From the IMG/VR virus record IMGVR_UViG_3300021960_000001, positions 1 through 61,952 of that record: a DNA stretch of 61,952 nt; one strand, written 5' to 3'. The stretch's first letter is position 1; each line of letters starts with the position of its first letter. This DNA comes from a virus. Positions 1 to 7,411 of this stretch are shown in pieces. The notes below the pieces were generated by a model. The model did no database searches. It was not told the DNA's origin and worked only from the letters and a program-made list of their open reading frames with translations. A program made the position numbers and the translations under genes.

Positions 1-127
1 ACATTCCCTCAATAGATACGAGTCAGTTCTTAACTGCTGGAGATATTCCTTCAATAGATACGAGTCAGTTCTTAACTGCTGGAGATATTCCTTCAATAGA
101 TACGAGTCAGTTCTTAACTGCTGGAGA
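1..127. repeat. Terminal direct repeat, left copy
   Basis: Bases 1-127 are identical to 61826-61952. The reading frame of the gene at 61471 continues perfectly through the join, so the genome is circular as assembled (about 61,825 unique bp). The length of exactly 127 equals a commonly used maximum assembly k-mer, so this is probably an assembly overlap and not a packaged terminal repeat (inference). Confidence 0.9.
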
Positions 128-167
128 TATTCCTTCAATAGATACGAGTCAGTTCTTAACTGCTGGA
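1..167 (+). repeat. 42-bp tandem repeat array, four copies
   Basis: Four head-to-tail 42-bp units lie here. The first (through 41) differs by two bases (gacattccc versus gatattcct); copies 42-83, 84-125 and 126-167 are identical. There are no spacers between units. The array is in frame and encodes the 14-aa repeat DIPSIDTSQFLTAG. It is cut by the contig ends. Confidence 0.95.
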
Positions 168-1175
168 GACTTACCTTCATTTAATATAGATGATTACAGA
201 GATGATTTTCTTTCTATAGCCAGAGAGGGTGTAGATATTCCTGAGTTTGAGCAACCAGATTTATCAGGATTTGCCAGAATAGAAGACATACCTAGTTTTG
301 ATTTCGACCAAGATTTATTCAGAGACCAACTATTTGATGATATAACAGGAAGTATTAATATTCCAAAACCTCCTCCTGTGTTTGATGAAGACGCATTTAG
401 AGATAATTTATTTGAAGATATTATGGGTAATATTCCTCAACCTCCACAACCACCTCAACCACCTGCGTTCAACGAAGATGAGTTAAGAGAAAGTATCTAT
501 AATGATATTATCGGTGATTTGCCTGGATTGTTTGAAGATTTTGATTTTCCTATTCCTGGGGTTCCTGGAGACTTACCTCCTATGACTCCTCCAACAGATA
601 TTCCTGGAGGAGGTAATCCATATGAAGGTATTTTTGGTCCAGGACAAGGAATGTTTCCTCCTATAAATTTCCCTCCTGGATTTTTTGATGGTATTGGTTT
701 TCCACCAGACGATGGAGGAGGATTGCCGCCGTTTCTTCCACCAATCACCCCTCCGAACGACCCAATTACTCCACCACCTCCCGTGGACAACAAACCAACA
801 GGTCCTATAAATCCGTACACAGGTCAACCAATCAGTAATCCTTATACACCGTACTCAACAGAGAGCGGAGCAACACCATTAAGGAAAGCAATAAGTCCTA
901 GGGATTTTGGTCAAGCTCCTGGATTTGAACGTCCTATAGGAGGTCCTCCTGTTAAACCAATAGACCCACCAAGAAAAGTACCTCCTAAACCACCTTCGAT
1001 TGGAGGAATAGGTGGTGGTGGAAGAGTCTATCTAGACGATGAACTAAGATTACCGCCCCCAGAAGATATTCGCAGATTAAAAGGTGGTGGAGGTATTTCT
1101 ATGTTGCCGATGAACGGACAAGGTGATACACTAACAACACAGGTATTCCAAAGCGGATTCCGACCAAGGAGATAA
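1..1175 (+). CDS. Repeat-containing virion-type protein, C-terminal part (gene wraps from 61471)
   Basis: The frame is open from base 3 to the stop at 1175 and continues the gene that starts at 61471; joined across the circular junction it encodes about 509 aa. The left end holds identical 14-aa repeats (DIPSIDTSQFLTAG). These are followed by degenerate acidic repeats such as FDEDAFRDNLFEDI, then a Pro/Gly-rich region, and a C-terminus with the pattern GGGGISMLPMNGQGDTLTTQ. It has no recognisable enzyme domain. Its place directly after the large internal-virion-like protein suggests a virion component; that is inference. Confidence 0.75.
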   Translation, partial: IPSIDTSQFLTAGDIPSIDTSQFLTAGDIPSIDTSQFLTAGDIPSIDTSQFLTAGDLPSFNIDDYRDDFLSIAREGVDIPEFEQPDLSGFARIEDIPSFDFDQDLFRDQLFDDITGSINIPKPPPVFDEDAFRDNLFEDIMGNIPQPPQPPQPPAFNEDELRESIYNDIIGDLPGLFEDFDFPIPGVPGDLPPMTPPTDIPGGGNPYEGIFGPGQGMFPPINFPPGFFDGIGFPPDDGGGLPPFLPPITPPNDPITPPPPVDNKPTGPINPYTGQPISNPYTPYSTESGATPLRKAISPRDFGQAPGFERPIGGPPVKPIDPPRKVPPKPPSIGGIGGGGRVYLDDELRLPPPEDIRRLKGGGGISMLPMNGQGDTLTTQVFQSGFRPRR

Positions 1176-1177
1176 TT

Positions 1178-1855
1178 ATGGACCCAAATGAAAAATTAAC
1201 AGGAATAACACAAATGGCACCTCCGTCTATGATGGCGGGTGGAATGGGTGGTGGACAGCCTCCTATGCCTCCTATGCCTCCTAGGGGCGGCGGACAACCT
1301 CCTATGCCTGAACCAGGGGTGGGAGAAATGGCTATGCAAGGTCAAGAACCCCCTATGGAAGAACCTGCGATGAATGTAGAACAAGATTCAGCCGCATTAG
1401 CACAAGCCGTTGTAGGTAGAACACAAGGAGATATAGGTGCAGCAGTTGCTGTATTAGATAATGCAAAAGCTTTATTAATCGCTAGTACCGAACAACAAGA
1501 GCCTCAGATGATGATGCATGGTGGTGAAGTTCATTATAAGAAAATGGGTGGACCATTATACCGTGAAGGCGGTGGTGCATTAAAACCAGTTCCTGAAGAT
1601 AATAAAGGTTTATCTAAGCTTCCACAAGAAGTTAGAAATAACATGGGCTTTATGAACATGGGTGGACCTTTGTATCGTAAAGGCGGTGGTGGTATGTCTG
1701 ATAGTGATGTACTAAGACAAATGATTATGGAAAATTTACAAAAACCTGCTGTTCAAGAACAAGCTATGGCAAAAGCTATGAATCAAATGAGTCAGCCTCA
1801 ACAAGTTTCTAAGGCAGACGCTATGTCCGACCTTATGAACTATAGAATGTCTTAA
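1178..1855 (+). CDS. Pro/Met/Gly-rich structural-type protein with GGPLYRxGGG motifs
   Basis: It starts 2 bp after the previous stop. The 225-aa product begins with a Pro/Met/Gly-rich stretch (PPMPPMPPRGGGQPPMP), then has a compact segment with AVVGRTQGDIGAAVAVLDNA, then two copies of the motif MGGPLYR(E/K)GGG, and a Met/Gln-rich C-terminus. No enzyme domain is recognised. It closes the late structural block and is probably a virion or virion-assembly protein; function unknown. Its stop overlaps the stop of the convergent helicase gene by 4 bp. Confidence 0.75.
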   Translation: MDPNEKLTGITQMAPPSMMAGGMGGGQPPMPPMPPRGGGQPPMPEPGVGEMAMQGQEPPMEEPAMNVEQDSAALAQAVVGRTQGDIGAAVAVLDNAKALLIASTEQQEPQMMMHGGEVHYKKMGGPLYREGGGALKPVPEDNKGLSKLPQEVRNNMGFMNMGGPLYRKGGGGMSDSDVLRQMIMENLQKPAVQEQAMAKAMNQMSQPQQVSKADAMSDLMNYRMS

Positions 1856-3294
1856 CCTATCCAGTCTTTCCACTTTTCATCACCTAGCACTTCTTGTGCT
1901 AGGTCGAGTTTATTTCGTAAAGCTTTTACAATTTTTTCATCAACCGTGCCTTTAGCAACTAAATCGATATAAGTTACTTTGTTGGTTTGCCCTATACGGT
2001 GTGCACGGTCTTCGGATTGTAAACGTTTTTCAAGGTCATAGTTATTACTATAATAAATAACAGTATTCGCTTCTGTTAGGGTAATACCATAACCACCTGT
2101 TTGAGTATTACTGATTAAATACTGTAAATCTGAAGTAGGGTCTTGAAACCTTTTAATTATTTCTTGTCGTTCTTCGTCAGGTGTTTCTCCGTAGTATGTA
2201 GCTACGCTATCTACTCCTGCTATATCATGAAGTTTCTTTAATATTCTTTTTATATCGTATTGATAGTTAGCCCATATAATAGTTTTGCCTTGTACTTCTT
2301 GTAAAACATCTACAAGTTCGTCTAACCGATTACTTTTTACTTCTACTTCTTCTCCGTTATCATGTCTAACAAAACCACATACTACTTGGTGTAGTCTCAA
2401 TATTTGAGTAAGAACAGAAGTTACACTAACTATTTCATGTGAGTCCAGTTCTGCTATAGCATAATCAGTAAGTTGTTTATAGACTTTCTTTTGTTCAGGG
2501 GTTAGTTCTACTTCCCTACGCTGATACACTTTATCGGGGAGGTCTAAACATTCTTTCTTTAGCACCCTGTATGAGAACTCATTTACATTAGATGTAAGTT
2601 CTTCTAAATTTTGATAGCCGACTACTTGTCTAAAAGACCTAGTTCCCATTTTACGATTAATTAATTTAGCGTATCTGTTTTGAAACGAATAAAAAGATGT
2701 ATAACCTAATAGTTGTGGGGATAGGAAAGTGCTTTGACTATATAAATCTAGGGGTGATTGGGTGACAGGGAAACCTGTAAGTATTCTTCTGTATTTAGTA
2801 TTGATGGCTAGTTTTAATAAATTCTTAGTTCTTTGTGCTTTAGGGTTTTTTATAGTTGTTGATTCATCAACCGCGATTAGTGCATTATGAGCTAAGATAA
2901 ATTTTTCTACAAACGCTACACCTTTTTTGGTACTAAACGCTTCTACGTTTATTACTAATATTTTTAAATCATGCGTAACTTCAAATAATTTAGTTAGTTC
3001 TCTTTTTTGTTTTATTGTTGGTGCTGGATTCCATACACCTATATGCTTTTCTATATGGTCTGGCATATGAGCAGGTATTTCTTTTTCTGACCAGTTCCTA
3101 TACACGCCCTTGGGGGCTATGATTATAGCACCGTTGATACCTCCTTTATCATAAAGGATAGATATATTATCTATAAGAACTTTAGATTTACCAGTACCCA
3201 TTTCCATAAAATAAGCATACTCACGCTTGTTCCATGATTTATTTAACGCCAGAAGTTGATGTTCATACGGCTTCGTTTTAAACTTATATTTCAT
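1852..3294 (-). CDS. SNF2-family (superfamily 2) DNA helicase/translocase
   Basis: The 480-aa product has two RecA-like lobes. The sequence shows YEHQLLAL (Q-motif-like) near residue 10, Walker A MGTGKS near residue 32, DESTTIKN as motif II, LTGFP as motif III, and QSEDRAHRIGQ as motif VI near the C-terminus, which is typical of Swi2/Snf2 ATPases. Such phage proteins are thought to translocate on duplex DNA in replication, recombination or repair. This is the only convincing minus-strand gene in the window. It converges on 1178-1855 and diverges from the early region. Confidence 0.93.
   Translation of the reverse strand: MKYKFKTKPYEHQLLALNKSWNKREYAYFMEMGTGKSKVLIDNISILYDKGGINGAIIIAPKGVYRNWSEKEIPAHMPDHIEKHIGVWNPAPTIKQKRELTKLFEVTHDLKILVINVEAFSTKKGVAFVEKFILAHNALIAVDESTTIKNPKAQRTKNLLKLAINTKYRRILTGFPVTQSPLDLYSQSTFLSPQLLGYTSFYSFQNRYAKLINRKMGTRSFRQVVGYQNLEELTSNVNEFSYRVLKKECLDLPDKVYQRREVELTPEQKKVYKQLTDYAIAELDSHEIVSVTSVLTQILRLHQVVCGFVRHDNGEEVEVKSNRLDELVDVLQEVQGKTIIWANYQYDIKRILKKLHDIAGVDSVATYYGETPDEERQEIIKRFQDPTSDLQYLISNTQTGGYGITLTEANTVIYYSNNYDLEKRLQSEDRAHRIGQTNKVTYIDLVAKGTVDEKIVKALRNKLDLAQEVLGDEKWKDWIG
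1882..1904. terminator. Perfect 9-bp hairpin at convergent gene ends
   Basis: ACCTAGCAC, a 5-nt loop (ttctt) and GTGCTAGGT form a perfect inverted repeat inside the last codons of the helicase gene, about 30 bp from its stop. It lies where two transcription units meet, so it may act as a two-way terminator. There is no strong U-tract on either strand, so this is uncertain. Confidence 0.4.
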
Positions 3295-3325
3295 ATTAAC
3301 CTTTCTAATTTCTAATTGAGATTAT

Positions 3326-3353
3326 ATATTACAAACTAGTAGAATTAAAAGTA
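3326..3353 (-). promoter_or_regulatory. Candidate promoter for the SNF2 helicase
   Basis: On the minus strand, TACTTT (3353-3348) is followed after 16 nt by TAATAT (3331-3326), with TATAAT just downstream of that. This matches the TACTTT element found before many plus-strand early genes. It is a pattern match only. Confidence 0.4.
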
Positions 3354-3551
3354 CAACGTAATACTTTCTCATGCCCTCTAATAGATTCATTGAGTTTTTA
3401 ATACTGACATCTTTAAATCTAATATTGGTTTACCCTCTAAAACATTGTGTTTTACTATAGTCAGTATTAGTATATTAGTTATATTAGTAGTTCTTAAAAT
3501 ATTTTTTCACAAAAAATTTTTAATTTTAAAAAGACATATCGGTAATAACTT

Positions 3552-3578
3552 TACTTTGCCTTTATTCGTATATATTAT
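3552..3578 (+). promoter_or_regulatory. Early promoter candidate, TACTTT-N15-TATTAT
   Basis: TTTACTTTGCC with the TACTTT hexamer at 3552-3557, a 15-nt spacer and TATTAT at 3573-3578. It is followed by the leader AAGAAAGGAGAAA before the GTG at 3614. This is the first member of a recurring promoter-leader family in the early region. Confidence 0.6.
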
Positions 3579-3613
3579 TTAAAACGTAACTAGAAATAAG
3601 AAAGGAGAAAAAA

Positions 3614-3940
3614 GTGACAGTATATGTTGTACAAGAAGTTCAAGGACGAAATATCGCCTCTGCTAGGCAGTATGGTGATTTTGAAGTTCTATTACCTTCT
3701 AACACACAAATTATGTTAAGTGCGTCTCCTTCAGTCCGTAGGATGAAAAGTCTCTTACAAGATTACAAAGAAGGAGATTACTTATTACTAATAGGCGACC
3801 CTGCCGCCATAGGAGTAGCGTGTTCTATCGCTGCATTTTATAATCGAGGTAGGTATAGTATATTAAAGTGGGATAGGCAGGAAGGTATGTACTATCCCGT
3901 TGATATTGACCTACACCAGAAAGGAGAAATAGATGAATGA
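3614..3940 (+). CDS. Small early protein, function unknown
   Basis: 108 aa from a GTG start that sits just after a strong AAAGGAGAAA ribosome-binding site. The sequence is a compact mixed alpha/beta protein with the pattern DYLLLIGDPAAIGVA in the middle and NRGRYSILKWDR towards the C-terminus. It is the first gene of the plus-strand early unit and overlaps the next gene by 8 bp. No family with known function was recognised. Confidence 0.8.
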   Translation: MTVYVVQEVQGRNIASARQYGDFEVLLPSNTQIMLSASPSVRRMKSLLQDYKEGDYLLLIGDPAAIGVACSIAAFYNRGRYSILKWDRQEGMYYPVDIDLHQKGEIDE

Positions 3941-4508
3941 AAAACCAACCTTTGAGGACTTAGTCGGTACGGATGATGTTCAGGAATGGACAAATAATGT
4001 AACCGATGGAGAACTCACTATAGTTTCTGATTTAGCCAATAAACAGTTAAAACTAGCTACTGAAGTATCAGAGTTAGAGGCTGATTTAAAAGCTAAAAAA
4101 GAAGAACTTCGTTTGACTTCGGAGCAAGAACTACCTGATGCTATGCAACAGGCAGGGCTTACACAAATAACACTTAGTAGTGGCGAAAAGATTGCTATTA
4201 ATGAGTTTTATAATGCTCACATATCGAAGGCAAACCAAGAAAAAGCGTATGAATGGCTAGTAACCAATGGACACGAAGGACTTATAAAGAACGAAGTTCT
4301 ATTAAAGTTCGGTCGTGAAGAAACTGAAGTAGTTGACCAAACTGTTTCAGCTCTACAGTCCAGAGGTTTATCACCAGAGGTACGTCAGAGTGTTCACCCT
4401 AGTACATTAAAAGCTTTTGTAAAAGAGCAGATTACAACGGGGAACGATATACCAACCGAGCCATTTGGTATCTATATAGGTACTAAAGCTACTATTAAAA
4501 AGGATTAA
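3933..4508 (+). CDS. Coiled-coil early protein, function unknown
   Basis: 191 aa preceded by GAAAGGAGAAATAG. Residues about 35-65 form a predicted coiled coil (ELEADLKAKKEELR). The C-terminal part carries HPSTLKAFVKEQI and FGIYIGTKATI, a pattern I associate with conserved phage proteins encoded beside single-stranded-DNA-binding and primase genes. The position between the first early gene and the candidate ssDNA-binding gene fits a replication accessory role (inference). Confidence 0.75.
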   Translation: MNEKPTFEDLVGTDDVQEWTNNVTDGELTIVSDLANKQLKLATEVSELEADLKAKKEELRLTSEQELPDAMQQAGLTQITLSSGEKIAINEFYNAHISKANQEKAYEWLVTNGHEGLIKNEVLLKFGREETEVVDQTVSALQSRGLSPEVRQSVHPSTLKAFVKEQITTGNDIPTEPFGIYIGTKATIKKD

Positions 4509-4512
4509 TATT

Positions 4513-5289
4513 ATGGCAGATAATAAAAATGAAATAGCTGAAGCTAAGACTACAGCAGTTAGTACGTTTGATGATTCGTTACTATCAGGCGGTACTGGGT
4601 TAGAGGAAACTACAACGGATGATTTTGCGATTCCGTTTATTAGAGTTCTACAACCTATGTCACCACAACTACAAAAACAACACGGAAGCTACGTAGCGGG
4701 TGCTAGTGCAGGAGACTTGTACAACACTGTTACAGGTGAAGCTTACGATGGAGAAGCAGGAGTATCTATTGTTCCATGTGCTTATAACAAAAAGTATATA
4801 GAATGGATTCCTAGAGAAAAAGGCGGTGGTTTAGTAAACGCTAACCACGATATTTCTATACTTTCTAAGTGTACAAGAGACCCTGAGTCTAGAAGATACT
4901 ACACACCTGAAGGTAATGAAATTGTAGAAACAGCTCAGTTTTTTGTTCTAGTAGTTCCTGAGGGAAAAGCTCCTCAACAAGCAGTTCTTGCATTTACGTC
5001 TACTCAACTAGGAGTATCTAGGAAGTGGCTAACCATGTTAAGAATGGCTAGAGTACAGAACTCAAAAGGTGAATCAGTAGAAGCTCCTATGTTTGCTTAT
5101 ACCTATAGACTAACCACAACTACGCAGTCAAATGATAAAGGTAGTTGGAACGCTTATAGTATCAACCAGGAAGGTGCGACCGATATGTCTGTGGCTATGA
5201 TGGCTAAAGACTTTATGGGTGCTGCTAAATCTGGAGATGTTGCAGTAAAACAAGAACAGCAGAACGATATTGTTAACGACACTATCTAA
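4513..5289 (+). CDS. Candidate ssDNA-binding/replication protein
   Basis: 258 aa. It has a disordered N-terminus, then a globular region from about residue 35 (IPFIRVLQPMSPQL) through VSIVPCAYNKKYIEWIPRE and LAFTSTQLGVSRKWLTML. This layout resembles phage proteins often annotated as ssDNA-binding or recombination mediators. It lies 11 bp upstream of the primase gene, which supports a replication role. There is no strongly acidic tail like that of T7 gp2.5, so the assignment is tentative. Confidence 0.5.
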   Translation: MADNKNEIAEAKTTAVSTFDDSLLSGGTGLEETTTDDFAIPFIRVLQPMSPQLQKQHGSYVAGASAGDLYNTVTGEAYDGEAGVSIVPCAYNKKYIEWIPREKGGGLVNANHDISILSKCTRDPESRRYYTPEGNEIVETAQFFVLVVPEGKAPQQAVLAFTSTQLGVSRKWLTMLRMARVQNSKGESVEAPMFAYTYRLTTTTQSNDKGSWNAYSINQEGATDMSVAMMAKDFMGAAKSGDVAVKQEQQNDIVNDTI

Positions 5290-5300
5290 GGAGATATTGT

Positions 5301-6824
5301 ATGTCGTTAGCAAAAGAGTTTGCTGTACGCTATGCAGGACTACGTCAAGCGTATGGAACTTTTACAGCTAACAATGAAACTAGGGAAGATGGAAAGGCAA
5401 GTGGTAAAAACATTACTATTTCTAAAGAACTATCAGATAGTGATTTATTAAAGTTATGGGAAGACCACTTGTCTGGTCATCAAAGCGTAGGTATTGTAGC
5501 GATAGATGAACACAATAAGTGTGTCTGGGGAGCCATAGACGTTGACGAGTATCAGCTAGATTTAAAAGATTTAGCAATTAAAATAGCGAAGCAAGAATTA
5601 CCATTAGTCCTTTGCCGTAGTAAAAGTGGTGGAGCACATATTTATATCTTTTTGACCGAGCCAGTATCGGCTTCCATGCTTCAAAGAAAACTTAGACAGA
5701 TTGCAGCAGCTATCGGTTATGGTCAAGTAGAGATTTTTCCTAAACAAACAAAACTATTATTAGATAGAGGAGATAGAGGCAGTACATTAAATATGCCTTA
5801 CTTTGGTGGAGAAAACTCCACTAGATACGCTTATGATAAAAAAGGAGCAGCAATGACTCCTGAAGAATTTTTAAACTATGCTAAAGAAATAGAACTAACA
5901 CCCAATGAATTAGAAAAACTAGAAGCTAGTCCTTTAAATGAAACAATGGACTGGTTAGACCAAGCACCTCCGTGTATACAACACTTAGTAGTACAAGGCT
6001 TTCCTAAAGGCTCACGTAACTCAGGACTGTTTAATGTAGGAGTTTTCCTAAGGAAGAAGTTTCCTGATGATTGGGAACGCAGATTAGAAGATGTTAATAT
6101 AAAGTTCATGCAACCTCCATTAGGTGCACAAGAAGTATTAACCGTTGCTAAACAGCTACAAAGAAAAGACTACTTTTATAAATGTAATGACCAACCTATA
6201 GCGAGCCATTGTAATAGTCCTTTATGTAGAACTCGTAAGTTTGGTATAGGTGCCAACGGTGGCACACCTTTATTCAGTAACCTTACAAAACAGGATAGCG
6301 ACCCACCTATATGGTTTTTAGATGTTGAAGGCGGTAGACTAGAGTTAGAAACAGACGACTTGTTAAATCAAAACAGATTTCAACGTAAGTGTATGGACGC
6401 TCTTAACAAGATACCACCTAAGGTAAAAGAAAACGTCTGGAATCAGATTATACAGCAGTTATTAGACGCTATAACAATAGTAGAGGTTCCTAAAGAAAGT
6501 TCTACAGAAGGTTATTTTATGGAACTTTTAGAAGCTTTCTGTACAGAAAGACCCGCTAGAGAACGTGATGAACTGTTGTTGCATAAGCCATGGACTAATA
6601 ACGGTAAAACATATTTTAGGCTTATGGATTTAATGGATTATTTACATAGGAATAATTTCAAAGAATATCAAAGAAACAAGCTAACTTCTAAGTTAAAACA
6701 GCTTCATGGAGAGCCATACTTTTTTAACATTAAAGGCAAAGGTGTAAACGTTTGGTTTATAGAGGAGTTTAAAGCACAGGACGAGCCTCATGACTTGCCT
6801 GAATTTAACGATAATTTATTATGA
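5301..6824 (+). CDS. Archaeo-eukaryotic-type (AEP/PrimPol) DNA primase
   Basis: 507 aa. The N-terminal catalytic module shows WGAIDVDEY (metal-binding D-x-D), CRSKSGGAHIYIFL (S-x-H nucleotide-binding motif) and VEIFPKQ, in the order expected of the AEP superfamily, within residues about 70-150. A cysteine/histidine cluster follows near residue 300 (C..HC..C) and then a helical C-terminus. There is no fused helicase. It primes DNA synthesis for the family A polymerase encoded at 13174. Stop and next start overlap by 4 bp (ATGA). Confidence 0.88.
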   Translation: MSLAKEFAVRYAGLRQAYGTFTANNETREDGKASGKNITISKELSDSDLLKLWEDHLSGHQSVGIVAIDEHNKCVWGAIDVDEYQLDLKDLAIKIAKQELPLVLCRSKSGGAHIYIFLTEPVSASMLQRKLRQIAAAIGYGQVEIFPKQTKLLLDRGDRGSTLNMPYFGGENSTRYAYDKKGAAMTPEEFLNYAKEIELTPNELEKLEASPLNETMDWLDQAPPCIQHLVVQGFPKGSRNSGLFNVGVFLRKKFPDDWERRLEDVNIKFMQPPLGAQEVLTVAKQLQRKDYFYKCNDQPIASHCNSPLCRTRKFGIGANGGTPLFSNLTKQDSDPPIWFLDVEGGRLELETDDLLNQNRFQRKCMDALNKIPPKVKENVWNQIIQQLLDAITIVEVPKESSTEGYFMELLEAFCTERPARERDELLLHKPWTNNGKTYFRLMDLMDYLHRNNFKEYQRNKLTSKLKQLHGEPYFFNIKGKGVNVWFIEEFKAQDEPHDLPEFNDNLL

Positions 6825-7411
6825 TAGTTTATATTAAAAAACATTTTAAAAACGCTAATCCTGGAATCGAGTACAACCAATGGGACGAGCCTAGAGAAAG
6901 AGAGTTCAATGGCTCTATGGTAAAAGGAAGAAAAACAAAAGGCTTCGGCAGTTCTTCTTTCAACTACGCAGGAAAACTTTATGAACCAACGCCATGGACT
7001 AAAGCTATGTACGATATAAAACAACAGGCGGAAAGATTGGTATGGGAAGAACTAGAAGTAGATAAACAGTTTACGTTTTGTCTATGTGGTTATTACGGTA
7101 TCGATGGCAAAGGTATACCACACCACTCGGACACAGTACCGACACTAGACGACATAGTTGTCTCTATATCTTTAGGTGCACCAAGAGTATTTGTACAAAG
7201 AACATACCAGAATGAAGTAAAGAAACACACCAATACTAGTGAAATAGAAACAAAAATAGAAAACTTTGTGATAGATGAAAAACATTACATATTAGAACAC
7301 GGAGACGTACTGATATTTGATGGTCGTAACCAAATGACTTCTACTCATGCTGTACCTAGTTTAGAGTCAGCAGGAGAAAGAATCAATTTAACTTTCAGGA
7401 GTGGTCTATGA
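6821..7411 (+). CDS. AlkB-like 2-oxoglutarate/Fe(II) dioxygenase
   Basis: 196 aa with the full AlkB-type active site. H102-S-D104 and H176 are the iron ligands; RINLTFR (R187, R193) binds 2-oxoglutarate. DDIVVSISLGAPR and HGDVLIFDG are the usual flanking strands. Known family members remove alkyl groups from DNA/RNA bases by oxidation. Located between primase and helicase, it probably repairs or modifies phage DNA. It overlaps both neighbours by 4 bp. Confidence 0.9.
   Translation: MIVYIKKHFKNANPGIEYNQWDEPREREFNGSMVKGRKTKGFGSSSFNYAGKLYEPTPWTKAMYDIKQQAERLVWEELEVDKQFTFCLCGYYGIDGKGIPHHSDTVPTLDDIVVSISLGAPRVFVQRTYQNEVKKHTNTSEIETKIENFVIDEKHYILEHGDVLIFDGRNQMTSTHAVPSLESAGERINLTFRSGL

Larger units (their letters stand above)
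3295..3613. other. AT-rich divergent intergenic region
   Basis: This is 319 bp without a gene between the minus-strand helicase and the first early gene. It is very AT-rich (for example 3498-3535, almost only A and T) and contains promoter-like elements facing both ways. It could also hold a replication origin, but no iterons or DnaA boxes were recognised. Confidence 0.5.

Noticed and set aside
1-167. CRISPR array
   Set aside because: The 42-bp units are contiguous without spacers and encode an in-frame peptide repeat.
573-827. Minus-strand frames in the first kilobase
   Set aside because: Shadows of the Pro/Gly-rich coding sequence, with Arg/Trp-rich nonsense-like products.
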